The position numbers were made by a program, and so were the translations under genes. From Diadema setosum (taxonomy: Eukaryota > Echinodermata > Echinoidea > Diadematoida > Diadematidae), in contig NC_092686.1 in NCBI RefSeq assembly GCF_964275005.1, positions 43,336,333-43,400,332 on the forward strand: a stretch of DNA of 64,000 bases. The letters are read 5' to 3'. The notes below the pieces were generated by a model. That model saw only the letters and a program-made list of their open reading frames with translations. It was not told the origin of the DNA and did not search any database. Below, piece after piece: positions 48,652 through 60,061 of this stretch; the first letter of the stretch is position 1, and the number at the start of each line of letters is the position of its first letter.

Positions 48652-51600
48652 GAATGTAATATATCATGCAATGCTCCTCTGGTCGTATGGAACAACGCAG
48701 TTGAACGGTGCAAGAAATTCTTTAAGTCTGTTCTATTCCTTAAAAAAATTACCTGTCGCCTAGAAGCAGCTTCTGTCCTACATTGTTAAACGCGTACAGA
48801 AGTTCAAGCGTTTAAAGCTTTCCTTCTTTTTTCATCTTGAAAACTCACAGAAAAAAAAAAACAACTAAAGCGGCTCTTATCAGACACCATAATTATGATA
48901 GCACACCATAATCATAATAGCACACCCAAACTATCTGAACGAAACAGAGTTTTTTCAGAGTTTTTAATTGTGTGAGATCATCAAAACACGTCATACCCGG
49001 ATGCTGGCTGAAGATTGCCTGTTGAGACAATGCTCGTCGTCTGCGTAACCTTCTAAGAAGCCGATGCGTTTTCCCGCCATATCTTGTGGGTCAAAAGAAT
49101 TCTTCTGCGCGGTGTTGATGAAGAACGCACTGGGAATCGGCTTCGTGTAGGGCTCTGTAAATGCGAATGTTCTCCTTCGTTCGTGTGTTTGTGCCCAACC
49201 TTTACGTGAGAAAGACAAGCAATTTTTTTGACAGTATACTTACGAAAATAACAAGCACAAAATTAATAAAAATCCATATTGTTGAGAACACAGCAGATGA
49301 TAGGACTTAATTCCAACTTCAATAGATGGAAATTAATAAAATATGTGCAGATGTATGAATGAAACAGCTTGTCACAAGACCCGCAGATACAAGATATTCG
49401 GAAGGTATATTTTAAGAATACATTTCACAGGGCATAATTATTTTCATGATATCGCAGGCAATCTGGCTACTACTCGTACATTTGCCACACAGAAACTACA
49501 CAGATATTAGATAATATTCTCATCTATGGAATCATCGATAATGTTAATCTACTGCCTCCATAGCAAGTCTTTCCATAACAAAAGGTCGACTGATGAAAAT
49601 TTAGTTAACTTTGAGTCCTTTTTTTTAAAGCATGTTTATACGTAGTCTCAATTTCAGACGTTCACAGCCTACATCTCAACTGACCCACGCATGCGTCATA
49701 CCAGCCACCCATCAGTCCGTTCCCGCCGCGCGCCTCTTCGCCCTTCTGGGACAGCCAGCAGTTGGAGTCCACGTCCATCACGATCCGACACTTCTTATTC
49801 GCGACGCCGCAAACTACAAAGAGAACAGACGGTACACTATGGTGTTGGAGTCGAAAATTGAGGCATTTGAATGTAAGCGGCAGTTTACAGGCAATGTCTA
49901 CACAGATTACAGTAGAAGCATTCTTTCACTATATTTCGAAATCTTCGAAATCATAAATATAGATCTCTCTTCTTTTTTTTTAATGAATGTTTTGCTAACA
50001 AGTATCCACACTGAGCCGGGAAAGTTCTCCAGTAGCTCGATTTATCAGCAGCTCAAATAAGTTCGATTTGATAAATTTTAAGAGTAAATTAAGCAAATAG
50101 AATGGGAGGTTGTTGCTGTTTTTTTAAATTGGACTTTTAATAGTAAAGCCCATAGAATTTCAATATTTCATGTTTTCAGGAAACAGAGATACTAGTAGCT
50201 ACAACATAATTATAAAAGTAAGATAGACTGATGATGTCATGGTCTCACGTAATTATTATTATAGCATTTCATTTGCCTGTATAGACAATCGATTGGAACA
50301 AAATATCCCTTTTTTGACACAGAATCAAAGCAATAATATTCGCGGCGTCAACGTTTTGTCACGTTGCAATATCTAACAAAGACAACTTTCGATTTCAGGG
50401 GAAAGAGCTTGTAGCTTCAACGAAAAACAAGATCCTTGGATTTTTTTAGCACAGACATTGCATGATGGAAAAGTAAGGAGTTGATGTAAAACAACCTCTC
50501 ATTATTTTAACTAGACTGTGTGGTTGCAGCAAATGGTTAATGCTACTTTGGTGATAAAAGCATCAAACAAACTTACGTATATCTTTCTTATTCTATTTCG
50601 TACATTAATTTTGAACTTTTATCATTCTGTTTTACTCTATTCATTAAGTTAAAGTTAAGCATGGTGGGAATTTTCCCCCTTAATTAGATGTTTTGGTTTG
50701 ATTTGATTTGATTTGGTTTGGTTTGATTTCGTTTAGTTCGATCTGTTGTTTGCAGATTAAAAATGTACTTCTATATTATGATTATCACAGTATAGAGTAC
50801 AATGACTCATGGAGTTTTCTTTCTGTAGGTTACGGAAGTTCATTTGACATGTGACACAGAAAGTACCTATATTGAAATAAAAGAATCAAAGGATCTGACT
50901 TTTGATGTAGAATGTAATCTTATCTTAAACAATCGAGACTATACAAATATCACTTTGCAAGAACTCACTTGTTCTGACCATGTCTACGTCAAAGCCACTC
51001 ACTTTATCATCCCAAACATCATCGCTGCAAGAAAATAAAGACATATGGCATTACAAGGAAAATACCACTGATTTAATTCAATTCAATTCAATTTACGTTT
51101 ATTACACATCTTTAAAAAGAAATACAGCATAAACAAAAAAAGTACAACAATATAGATTACATATCATTTTGACGTCAAAAACATAACTAAAACATAATGT
51201 GAAGTATACACAAAAAATACATGGAAATAAGGTTAAATGATATATTGTCTGACAAACACACAAAAAGCGCAGATGTGGGGATTAGCAAAACCATTGACCC
51301 ACGGCTAATCCTTTTTTTAACTGTTCTTGATACATTCTGCTATAAATATAAACAAATATACCACTGATCTTTCATCTCGACAATTCTGTAGCATCAATGT
51401 TATACAATGCATGTAAATGAAACATCAGTAACTGACTGCCGGATATTGAATTCATTTACACACTTCTCAGCATAAAGAGAACGTCTATTGGTCCATGATG
51501 ATACTTACATATAGTGAAAATTCAGATACGTATTGCCGACAGCAAATGTCCACACTTTCTCTGTATGAATATGAAAGAGAAAGGCGGAAGCATTTCAAAT

Positions 51601-51893
51601 CGAAGTGAAAGTATTGACAGAGTAAACATGAGTCATTTCACAATAAATCGTGAATATCAATCCCTTCCGCACTTTATTTTGTGCAAGGAAATTTAGTCTT
51701 GTTTGCATTCTGTTTCGAAAGCAAACGGGCTTGATACACGTGTAGGTTTGCTATACGCAAGGTTATGATGTACATGATATGACAAATGATAAAATTATGG
51801 TTGAATTTACCCCAGATGGCCTTCCCTAGGGGACCTGTCATTACTATTACTAGACCCGAGCAGTGTGGCAGATATCACATACACACACACACG

Positions 51894-51930
<37 letters not shown>

Positions 51931-54900
51931 CAATGTTTGACAGCAATATCAACTCCGTTTCTATCAAATCTGTTAGGGGAGCAGATCTGGTATCTTTTCT
52001 CGCTTTTGAAGCCAAGAATGACACAAAATTATATACGACTCTTATGCTTACAGTACACGTTATTACATTACAAGCCCAATGTACCAGTACTAACACGACA
52101 AGACAAATCACCTTTCATCTCTTCGCTTTCTACATGTAACGAGAGGCGACCATACAAGAAGAAATGCAGACCTTATTCTTTATGTTAAGCACTGTACGGA
52201 CAGCCATGGGTCCCCTTCATGTCAAGAACATTTTGACGTACACTACAAACAAATTTATTAAAGGTCATCGTTTCACCCTTAAGTCACATAACTACTACCA
52301 TGCTAAGTCTTGAGCCAAAGTGACCAATAATGTTTCAATTACATTGATCTTGATGTTCACTATTGTACGACCAACAATTTCTCGAAACCGAAATAAACGT
52401 TAAATTAATGAAACTAAGACTTATAACACACAAAAAAAAAAGGAGAGAAATGACGGGGACGCATGGTATGCCCGGCGTTTGTAAAGCAACTCCAATAAAT
52501 ACTACAAGGAGTGACCACGATTTCCAATCTTAATTTGCTATGGAAACAAACACAAAAACAAACAAACATACACGAAACAGAAGTATAGCTTGATATACTG
52601 TTATGTGGACTTTTTCTTGGGAATCCCATTACACGTGATCGAAATGGACTGGCAAACTCATTTTCTCGAGTATGAGCGAATTGTAGTATACTTTCACACG
52701 CGAGATGGGGGCAGTCAGGTTTTAACTTTTTGTGAGATAATTAGAAACGCTGCACCTTTCAACTTGTGGGCGCACACACTCGAGGTCAAAGGTCACAGTC
52801 ATGTCAAGGTCACATCCAGCCATTACACTTTCCCCAATATCTCGGCAATGCCTGCAGTTGTTTTCTTGAAACTCAATGTTTCCATGTGCTACAAGAATAA
52901 AAAATGCTAAGGTTTCTTTCTCCTTATCCCGAAAATGGCTCAAGGTGTTTTTTTTTTTCTTCTTCTTCTTTTTTTCTCCATGAAACTTATACATTTGCAC
53001 ATGTAGGGCCCATTGCCTGGCGATAATTCTCTAGGGAAGTTGCGGGTCATGAGGTTAAAGGTAAAAAAATCTAAATCTATAAATCTGCTACAATCACACC
53101 ACTTTCTTGCAAACAACTCAAAGTATACACTTCAAACTTGCATACACTAATATACGTAAACTTAGGCCCTATCGATGCATTACTGTGTGGAAAATAACTG
53201 CGAAGGAAAAGATTGGACCATAAAGGCAAAGATTATAGTATTAAATACAAATGCTAAAATTCCACAATTTTCTTTTCCATATTTTGAAAGTAGAGCTGAA
53301 AGTATTGTCTTGTAAATTTGTGTGTGACTATAATAATGGCAGATAGTGCAGTTAACATTGGTCTCACATAATTATTGGCAAGATTTATATAGACACATAT
53401 ATCAGGAGAATACATATAAGAGAGATATATAATTACAGTAACTGTATTAATATAGAGGAGGTATACAAGTCACTATTTCTATTCACAGCTTATGATAATA
53501 CATTATGAGATACTTTTCCTCTTTTGGGCCTCTTCTCATTAAACGACCCCCAATGCCCGTCTCTCGGTTGTGCATGTAACGTTGCTATTGATACCATAAT
53601 AACTGTGCTGGTTGCGATAGTGGCTGCAGTAATTAGATACATGATAATATGACACTTAACGGGCTATAGGGGTCTGTAAGTTTGCATAATGAATTTGGCT
53701 GCACATGATTCTTTTATGAATAGAATACAACGCGGAAATAATCAGTAATACAAAAACCTAACACCAAGACTAACAGATCTAGAGAAGGTGGTATTCCCCC
53801 GATCCTTGGTCGTTTTTCTCGTTTTTGTATCTCGATCCTCTCTTGCAGGTTTACTTTCATAATATCCCGTGTTAGAAGAGCGATATCGTCGCTATGTCGT
53901 TATGATGTGGGAGGTTGACCGTGTTTACTTCACTGTATCAGAGCTCTATAACGCGACGTAATAAAGTCGTACTTTGAATTAGGCCTGTATAGGTAGGCCT
54001 GTCTTTGATAGTATTGATATTATTGCCCAAGGGTACCTCAACTAAATGCAACAACAATTGGAGGAGCTTAATTGTCCCGAAGGTCGTAGCATGGAGTTCA
54101 GATTCGCGGCCTGAGCAATAGGAACAAAGCCCAAAATATATAAACAGTCCACATCGGTTTTATATTTAGCCTATTACTTAATACCGAATAAAAGGTGAAC
54201 TTCAAAAAAAAAATCGATCGCGATTGCCCATGTCAATTCATGTATACAAATGTATGATATATCATATTATACTATATCATATCATATTATATTACATTCC
54301 TATTATTATTACAAAGAAATTGTATGGTCTGAACTGCCAAAGAGACGTTTGCATTGCGATCGCATTGTAGAAGGGCACTGCGGAAGACACTATATTAAAT
54401 GTTTGCTATACATGTTACAAACCGCTACAAACCAAAAGAGGACGGTTTCGTACTATAGGGTATAGGGCAGTTTAGTACTACCAGGGAGGTGAGCTTCTCA
54501 CCTCCCTGGTACTAAGAACTATTGAAGGCAATTGCCCCACGTCATCAGTCAGTCAGTCATCAGTCATAATCAAATGAGATATGTGACATCTAATATAAAA
54601 CTTATTCCTGTAATGCTTGTTCCTTTACATGCAGAAAGCATATCAATCATCAGTTCATCGTCACTTCCATCAGTCAGTAAAACAATGTCAATACAGTCAA
54701 CACACAACAGAGGTCTGAAATAAAACAAAATACTAGTAAATAGATTAAAATCAAACAGCAACAACAACAACAAAGTCATTGGAAGCAGGTGCAATGAATG
54801 ATCTGTGGGTGATTGATTGTGAGAATCGAACCATGACGTCAATGAAAGTTACCCGTGTGTGTGGTTGTTTCGTTCCCCTCCCCTCCAGGCTCCCCCTCCT

Positions 54901-55309
54901 TTCCCCCAACCCCATCAAGAAACGAAAGGGCTAGGGCTGTACCTCAAACGTAAAAATATCAGATAATCATGAACCCTTGAATACCAATTCTGCATGCTTA
55001 CTGCTACGCGGCTTTACCTTCGGGTGCTAGAGACATCACTCTCGATAGTGCTAGGGCAGAAACCACAATGGATAAGAGGCATACCACTCCAACGAGCGCC
55101 ATGAGCAGCAGGGTCGTCGGCCGAACTCGACCAGCCTCCCTCTCGGTGACGTTCCCGCGGACGCGACCATCAGTACCGCTCGTCACTACGATGTCTGTCG
55201 TCTGGATCTCGGGGTCGTTAGCAAAAGCTTCACGACTCCCTCTGTGATCACCTCCGTGATCGCCACCTCCATCGAGTCTCGAAAATTTGAAGCTTGTATC
55301 ATCTGCCAT
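45328..55309 (-). CDS. Membrane-anchored solute-binding-protein-like (SBP_bac_3) gene, partly resolved
   Basis: Minus-strand gene for a protein with the type-II periplasmic binding fold of bacterial amino-acid binding proteins (PF00497). Exons seen: 55309-55018 (97 codons, phase 1 end), 51024-50969, 49813-49685, 49199-48997 and 45555-45328. Exon 1 (MADDTSFKFSRLDGGGDHGG...) has no signal peptide but one helix at about residues 66-88 (TLLLMALVGVVCLLSIVVSA), so type II topology with the domain outside or luminal. The next three join in frame: GFDVDMVRTICGVANKKC, GGWYDACVGW, then RRRTFAFTEPYTKPIPSAFF and MAGKRIGFLEGYADD. The last gives VDAIYTTRYTVISDGVVEAA, then stops after HGQCFD. Phases do not allow exon 1 to join 51024 directly, and about 15 residues before VDAIY are missing, so at least two exons are unplaced. 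Linking exon 1 is inference; the domain call is strong. Ligand unknown. Confidence 0.7.
46040..46842 (+). repeat. Repeat family IV, copy 2
   Basis: Bounded by ACTAGGCTGGGC at the left and CCCCGGCCTACTTATTAA at the right (weakly inverted: AGTAGGCCGGGG). It carries long G and C homopolymers near both ends that could pair. The body matches 23090-23530. A 42-bp block ATCGTGCTATCAGA(G/A)AAAATTTCTGAAG is tandemly doubled at about 46339 and 46377. It lies in an intron of the solute-binding-like gene. Confidence 0.65.
48336..48650. mobile_element. Foldback MITE between two (TA)n microsatellites
   Basis: Inverted arms of about 80 bp, 48395-48474 and 48481-48560: ACAGTAGTTCAATGTGAAAA, CTCCGTGAGAGACGTAG, GAATTTTCGCCCATAGGGCT, TTGTCAAGTCAA, then the near-perfect reverse complement, with a spacer of about 6 bp. 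Only about four mismatches. (TA)n arrays flank it at 48338-48392 and 48612-48648, consistent with insertion into a TA tract. Confidence 0.8.
51069..51320 (-). mobile_element. LINE 3' UTR remnant (CR1/L2-type tail)
   Basis: Starts AATTCAATTCAATTCAATTT, the reverse complement of an (ATTGAATTGAA) 3' tail, followed by TTTATTACAC (RC of GTGTAATAAA, a poly(A) signal). It ends at ACCCACGGCTAATCC. No coding sequence; matches the style of CR1/L2 3' ends and sits just upstream of the 51024 exon. Confidence 0.5.
51884..51928. repeat. (AC)n microsatellite
   Basis: ACACACACACGCACGCAC followed by about 14 AC units. Confidence 0.9.
51931..52002 (-). other. Candidate extra exon of the solute-binding-like gene
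   Basis: Minus-strand donor ATTG|GTATGTG at 51931 leaves phase 2, exactly what the exon starting at 51024 needs. The frame reads RYQICSPNRFDRNGVDIAVK, which would place a CSP..F..NG stretch just before DDVWDDKVSGFDVD, where such domains have their first strand. The acceptor at 52003-52004 has no strong pyrimidine tract and does not fit exon 1's phase, so another exon would still be needed. Confidence 0.3.
52770..53080 (+). repeat. Repeat family III fragment with DR1 sites
   Basis: Holds GAGGTCAAAGGTCACAGTCATG, then ATCTCGGCAATGCCTGCAG and TTCTTGAAACTCAATG, the block order seen at 12600-12700, and later GGTCATGAGGTTAAAGGT. Truncated, with a T-rich (CTT)n patch at about 52950-52976. Confidence 0.55.
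54466..54518. repeat. Short palindrome (possible MITE relic)
   Basis: TTTAGTACTACCAGGGAGGTGAG and CTCACCTCCCTGGTACTAAG are separated by only CTT; the arms pair over about 19 bp with a 3-base bulge. Confidence 0.6.
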
Positions 55310-56798
55310 GTTCACTTTCTAGATGTAGAAACTACGAGGTATACGTGCATTAGGGCCCACTGAGTGCGAGTGATAGGGATCAGGGCTGGTAGTGTAGCTG
55401 CACGGTAGTGCTCTGTGTGAAGCCTCTCTATTCACCGGTGTGCCTATGAATGTATGTGCGCCTCGGGAGCAGGGTACATTATTGTGACAACCCAAGCGTG
55501 CTGTACCACACTGTATTATATCCGCCTGACAATGAAGCTGTTTATATTAGTGGCTCCATCCATAATGGCCTAAAGATTCAGCGGTTGATATCATTCACGA
55601 ATTTGATGACTGGTTTAATATGAGACATTTATGAAAAGACATATCATGAGATCTCTATTTTTCCGATTACACGCGGGCGCGGGCGTTACTTACCACAACT
55701 TTAAGTCCTTTCTCTTATTAATGTGATATTATTCACATTGTATGTGGCTTTTTCTACAAGAATATATTTTATGCGCTAGATACCGGGGGAGGGGGGGGGG
55801 GGTCCGTATTGATCACTATCTTTTTTTTTTTTTTTAAAGTCAAAGGCTACCTCCACAAATTGAAATTGGGCAGCTCCCACACGAGAAGGAAAACTGAAAA
55901 TGACCTATTACATTGTATGCGTGATCGTGCGTGATCGTTCGTGACCCGCGTGGTCCCTGTTCCATGTACATGTATGTAAGGACAGAGCAGGCGCCCGACC
56001 TGTCTTATAGGGACATGTAATACGAACTTGTACAGAGTACTAAAGTCAGCCTTGTAATGAAAGGTTGTCTGTTTTTCAGTTATGCATGCAAAGATCCAAA
56101 ATGAAAAGGGTACCAAAAATGCTGGTAGGATAACTCCACCAAATCATAACATGAAACCCACGATTGGAATGTTCACACATCAAACAAGACAACTTCAAAA
56201 TGATGGGACGTTATTTCTCTGACTGACTCTGTATTTTCCCAAGCTACTTGGCAAAAATATTTTGCTCACACTTAAGGCCTCGTTAACCAAGGACCTCTGT
56301 GTCTGAGATTTCAAGTTTAATGTTTTAATAAAGTTATTACAGTTATTAAATAGAGTGTCACACCGTTGGGGCATACTTTCATGTGAGTTAAAAAAAAGTA
56401 AAGCAATATACTAATTTTACGAAATACATATGATATGAAAACAACTTAACCTGTACAAAATGGTAGTGGCAAAGGATTCCATTGAACATTTTTGTTGTTG
56501 CTGCTGTTGATAGTGCAGTTATTATCCCTTTGTGGAAAAAAAAGTTCAGAAAAGTATTTGAGCACAGAGGAGTATAATTATTGTAATCTTTCAAAAGGTC
56601 ATCATGACTATCTTTGTACAAACTTTTTTTTCTTTTTGTGTATACCCGCTTTTATATTCATCGCTGTAAGAGAAACCCGATTTTCATTTGTTTCTTTCTT
56701 TTATTATAGTGAAGTGTGAATATGAATACTGAGTACGTTATTACTTGCTGCAAAGCACAATAAGACGAGGCGACATTTCCAAAGGTTTGTATCTATTA
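55310..56798. other. Upstream region of the solute-binding-like gene and gene-free DNA
   Basis: No further coding sequence recognised. Minus-strand transcription of the 55309 ATG would start somewhere in 55320-55560. It contains G and T homopolymers near 55785-55835 and no repeat I can name. Confidence 0.35.
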
Positions 56799-56806
56799 CA
56801 TGACGT

Positions 56807-58060
56807 CAGTGGCGTATCTGGGGAAAACGGCGCCCGGGGCAAGCACGAAAATTGCGCCCCTAATTTCTGAAAAAGTGTTCAACCCCATCCCCATCCCGGT
56901 AGGGACTAGGGTAAGTCCACATGATGCTTTTTCAAGCACTTAAAAGGGATCTTTTGAGGGTAATGAATTTTGATAGATTTTGGCGAGCGAGCGCAGTGAG
57001 CGAGCCGAAAAAATTTTGTATTTCAGCTTACAAATATGGAATTCTTGTAATTTTTTGCTTACCAAATCTTACAATTCTAATCAAGATATAGTGACGGCCT
57101 TATAGATAACGATTTATACCCAAAAACTGAGGACTTTAAAAAATACTCTTAAATTAGTGCGCGCGAGTGAGCTGAAATTTGTATATGTCCTCGTCATCAT
57201 CACGTGTTGTTCTTATCTTTTTTTTTATAAATTTTGGCGAGCGAGCGCAGCGAGCGAGCGGAAAATTTTTGTATTTCAGCTTACAAAACATGGAATTCTT
57301 GTAATTTTTTTGCTTATTAAATCTCACAATTATAGTGACGACCTTATAGATAACGTTTTATACCAACAGACTGAGGACTTGAAAAAATACTCTAAATTAG
57401 TACGAGCGAGTGAGCCGAAATTTGTATGTTTCTGCGTCATCATTACGTTTTGTTATTATCTTGTTTGATTTGGGGCTTTTTTGCGCCCCCCCCCCTGTTG
57501 GCGCCTAATTTTGATCCAATTGGCGATCGCTTCAGAACGAAAGAAATTGCAGCCGCTGCTCCGTGAAACATTTTGCCTGCTAGATATAAAATGACATGTG
57601 TGAACACAATAGACACTGTCATTTTGTCATCATCACGTTTTGATCTTACCTTCTTTTTTATATAAATTCTGGCGAGCGAGCGCAGCGAGCGAGCCGAAAA
57701 TTTTTGTATTTCAGCTCACAGATCATGGAATTTTTGTGTGAACACAATAAACATTGTCATTTTGTCCGCGTCATCATCATGTTTGTTTTTATCCTGTTTG
57801 ATTTGGTTTTCTGCCCCCCCCCCCCCACACACACACACACACCATTCTCCCTCCCCCCTTCCGGGCGAGTTTTTTTTTTTTTTTTTTCATTTCTTTTTCT
57901 TCTTCTTCTTCTTCTTCTTCTTCTTTTTTTTTCTTCTTCTTCGTGTTTTTTTTTTCCTTTTTTTCTTCTTCTTCTTCGTTTTTTTTTCTTTTTTTTTGCG
58001 CCCCCAAGGAGTGGCGCCCGGGGCACGTGCCCCCCTTGCCCCCCCGTAGATACGCCACTG
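56807..58060. mobile_element. Non-autonomous hAT-type transposon with perfect 8-bp target duplication
   Basis: CAGTGGCGTATCTGGGG at the left and CCCCCGTAGATACGCCACTG at the right; the 8-bp duplication is CATGACGT (56799-56806 and 58061-58068). The 1,254-bp interior lacks transposase. It has three copies of a block containing GGCGAGCGAGCGCAGCGAGC (about 56979, 57235, 57670) followed by TTTTGTATTTCAGCT(T/C)ACA, then a TTC-rich low-complexity tract (57870-57990) that creates spurious Lys/Arg- or Phe-rich frames. Confidence 0.88.
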
Positions 58061-58224
58061 CATGACGTGCATGTATTTGATTTCCATAAATCTGTATGTC
58101 TTTGTAAGGTTGTTGTTGAGTAACCAATAAGAAAAAAATTACAAACTCTAGGGGAAAAAAAAATTATTTACTCAATGCACTACAAAAATTGGTAACATTA
58201 AAATTTAACAATAGGGGAGACCGG

Positions 58225-58373
58225 GGGCCCGTTTCATAAAACTTGTTATTAGTGACAACTGCCACATTTCTATGACAATTAATTTGCTCTCAGCCAATCA
58301 GATGCAAGAATTTCAGTAGCTTGTCACATCTATGACAACTTGTCACTGATGACAAGTTTATGAAACAGGCCCC
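58225..58373. mobile_element. GGGCCCGTTTCATAAA MITE, copy 2
   Basis: Same element as 38088-38230, with ends GGGCCCGTTTCATAAAACTT and AAGTTTATGAAACAGGCCCC. Better-preserved inverted ends than copy 1. Confidence 0.75.
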
Positions 58374-60061
58374 AGGTCTATAGTTGTTACAAATTTTAAT
58401 TTCTGAGGTCTATCAAACCAAACAAACAGAGAAATGCATTTAATTTTCTCTGTGAGAATGATTTACACCCTCTATTAACTGGAAAAACAGTAAAACTTTG
58501 TCAGTCAATCAAACATTTCTGTCTGTTTCGCCTGATGTCATGATATCAACATTTTCATATACATGGAGTCCTTGATGGATCTTGAGATGCCCTCATCTCA
58601 CAGAGTATTTCACAAGATTTACAAGCTATGCTTCTTTTGTGAATTCCTCTTTTCCATATACAGCTAAAAATAGAATTGTATTTGTTTACTTGTTAATTTA
58701 TCGAAATCCAAAGATGATATTACTAGTATCCATGTTTTGTTGAAGCTTATGTGATTCAAAATTCCTTAAAATATTCTGTACTTATGTATACGTTATGTAT
58801 ATTACTTCGTATTACTTTATGTGGAAATAAAATTATTTGAATTGAATTGAACATGAACAGTATGATTATTACGGAATTAATAAACATATCATTTTAAACA
58901 ACTTCCCCTGCTGTTGGGATAAATTGTGACAAGCAGCACATGGGATAAGTTACCTATAGTGTTTAGAAAGTAAGCATAAATTGGGTAAAAGCAGACCTGA
59001 TAATGTATTCATGTTAATGAATAATATTGTGTGCCTGTTTGTCTGTACATTGTGTGCGTGAGGCATATAACCTACTGATATGTAAGCAAACAAAATTTGG
59101 GTCAGCAGCTCATCAAGGTGAGACAAAAGTGTTATATCATTTGCCTCACCATGGCTGCTGTCGACGATTACGACGATACAATATACAAACATACATCCAC
59201 ACACAAACATTGATATAATATATATTACAATCACGTATGTGTATAAAAACACTGGACAAACGAAACAGAAAGGTATGAAAGTTCATTGAAAATTCAGAAT
59301 ATAAGTGACATAAGTCACAAGCACAATAATGGGACAGGTTTGATAGTGAAAGTGTCTGAAGTTATCAAAATATGAACTGAAAACATTGTTTGTTTTTGTT
59401 CAAACCAGTGGAAGAGTCGTAATGTAATGACATCGTCTCTTAGAGTGTGCTGTTCCGAACACACTCTCCGATAAATGTGTGAAACTTTCCTGTCTTCCTG
59501 ATGTTTTATTTCATTTAATGAATTTTGATTTTGTTCGCCTGATATCGATTATCATAAACGTTACAGTCAACATAAAATTGGTGTGGAATTGCACTCTCAG
59601 GTTTATCATCATCCACAACAGATGAACTCAAGAAACTCTCATTTTTTAACAGGACTATCAGAGGAGGAGACGAAAAGTCTGAACATTTCTGAGAAATTGT
59701 ATGTTTTTACCGAACACGCATTTTCATAGCATGGAGCTTGTAGCTCCATGTTTACAGAACGACGTGAGCATATATGATTTTCTTGACCTGTGCAGGATCC
59801 AGCGATTGTTCAGTATAATAGAGTGCATGTCGGTGAAAAGAACGCCTGAAGGTTTAGGCTTCTAAAGGTTAACAAATGTCAATCATAATGACATGTTTAT
59901 TTGGTGAGTCATTCATAACGAGGTAACTTATTTGAAGTGAGACGGAAAGAGTCGTGTCTGTCGGACCTCTCTGAGAGCACCACTACCAACACCTTCACTA
60001 TAGCCTTGGGTGAGGTCTCCGGGTGAGGACCCGCTGGTCCCGCTGGTGTTATTGCAAGAGG
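58374..60061. other. Gene-free DNA, possible LINE 3' end
   Basis: No gene recognised. At 58780-58855 the sequence ends GGAAATAAAATTATTTGAATTGAATTGAA, a poly(A) signal followed by short TTGAA repeats. This suggests a plus-strand LINE 3' end, but nothing coding precedes it. Short perfect hairpins occur at 59442-59467 (AGAGTGTG/CACACTCT) and 59731-59750 (ATGGAGCT/AGCTCCAT). Confidence 0.35.

Noticed and set aside
48752-48800. Minus-strand stretch reading LYAFNNVGQKLLLGD before a GT donor, a tempting missing exon ahead of VDAIYTTR
   Set aside because: That frame ends in phase 2 whereas the next exon starts in phase 0, there is no acceptor in frame, and no pyrimidine tract.
49632-50060. Plus-strand 142-codon frame
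   Set aside because: Covers the CGVANKKC exon in antisense; no recognisable protein on the plus strand.
50844-51038. Plus-strand frame (LTCDTESTYIEIKESKDL...) that looks like a terminal exon with a good acceptor
   Set aside because: The opposite strand of 50969-51024 encodes DDVWDDKVSGFDVDMVRT, with splice sites and phase that join the next solute-binding exon; the plus frame is its shadow.
54310-54375. Minus-strand VPFYNAIAMQTSLWQF with an AG acceptor, as a possible second exon of the solute-binding gene
   Set aside because: It ends in phase 0 where phase 2 is needed, and it does not resemble the domain start.
57757-58127. Lys/Arg/Glu-rich or Phe-rich frames
   Set aside because: Low-complexity TTC/GAA tract inside a transposon.
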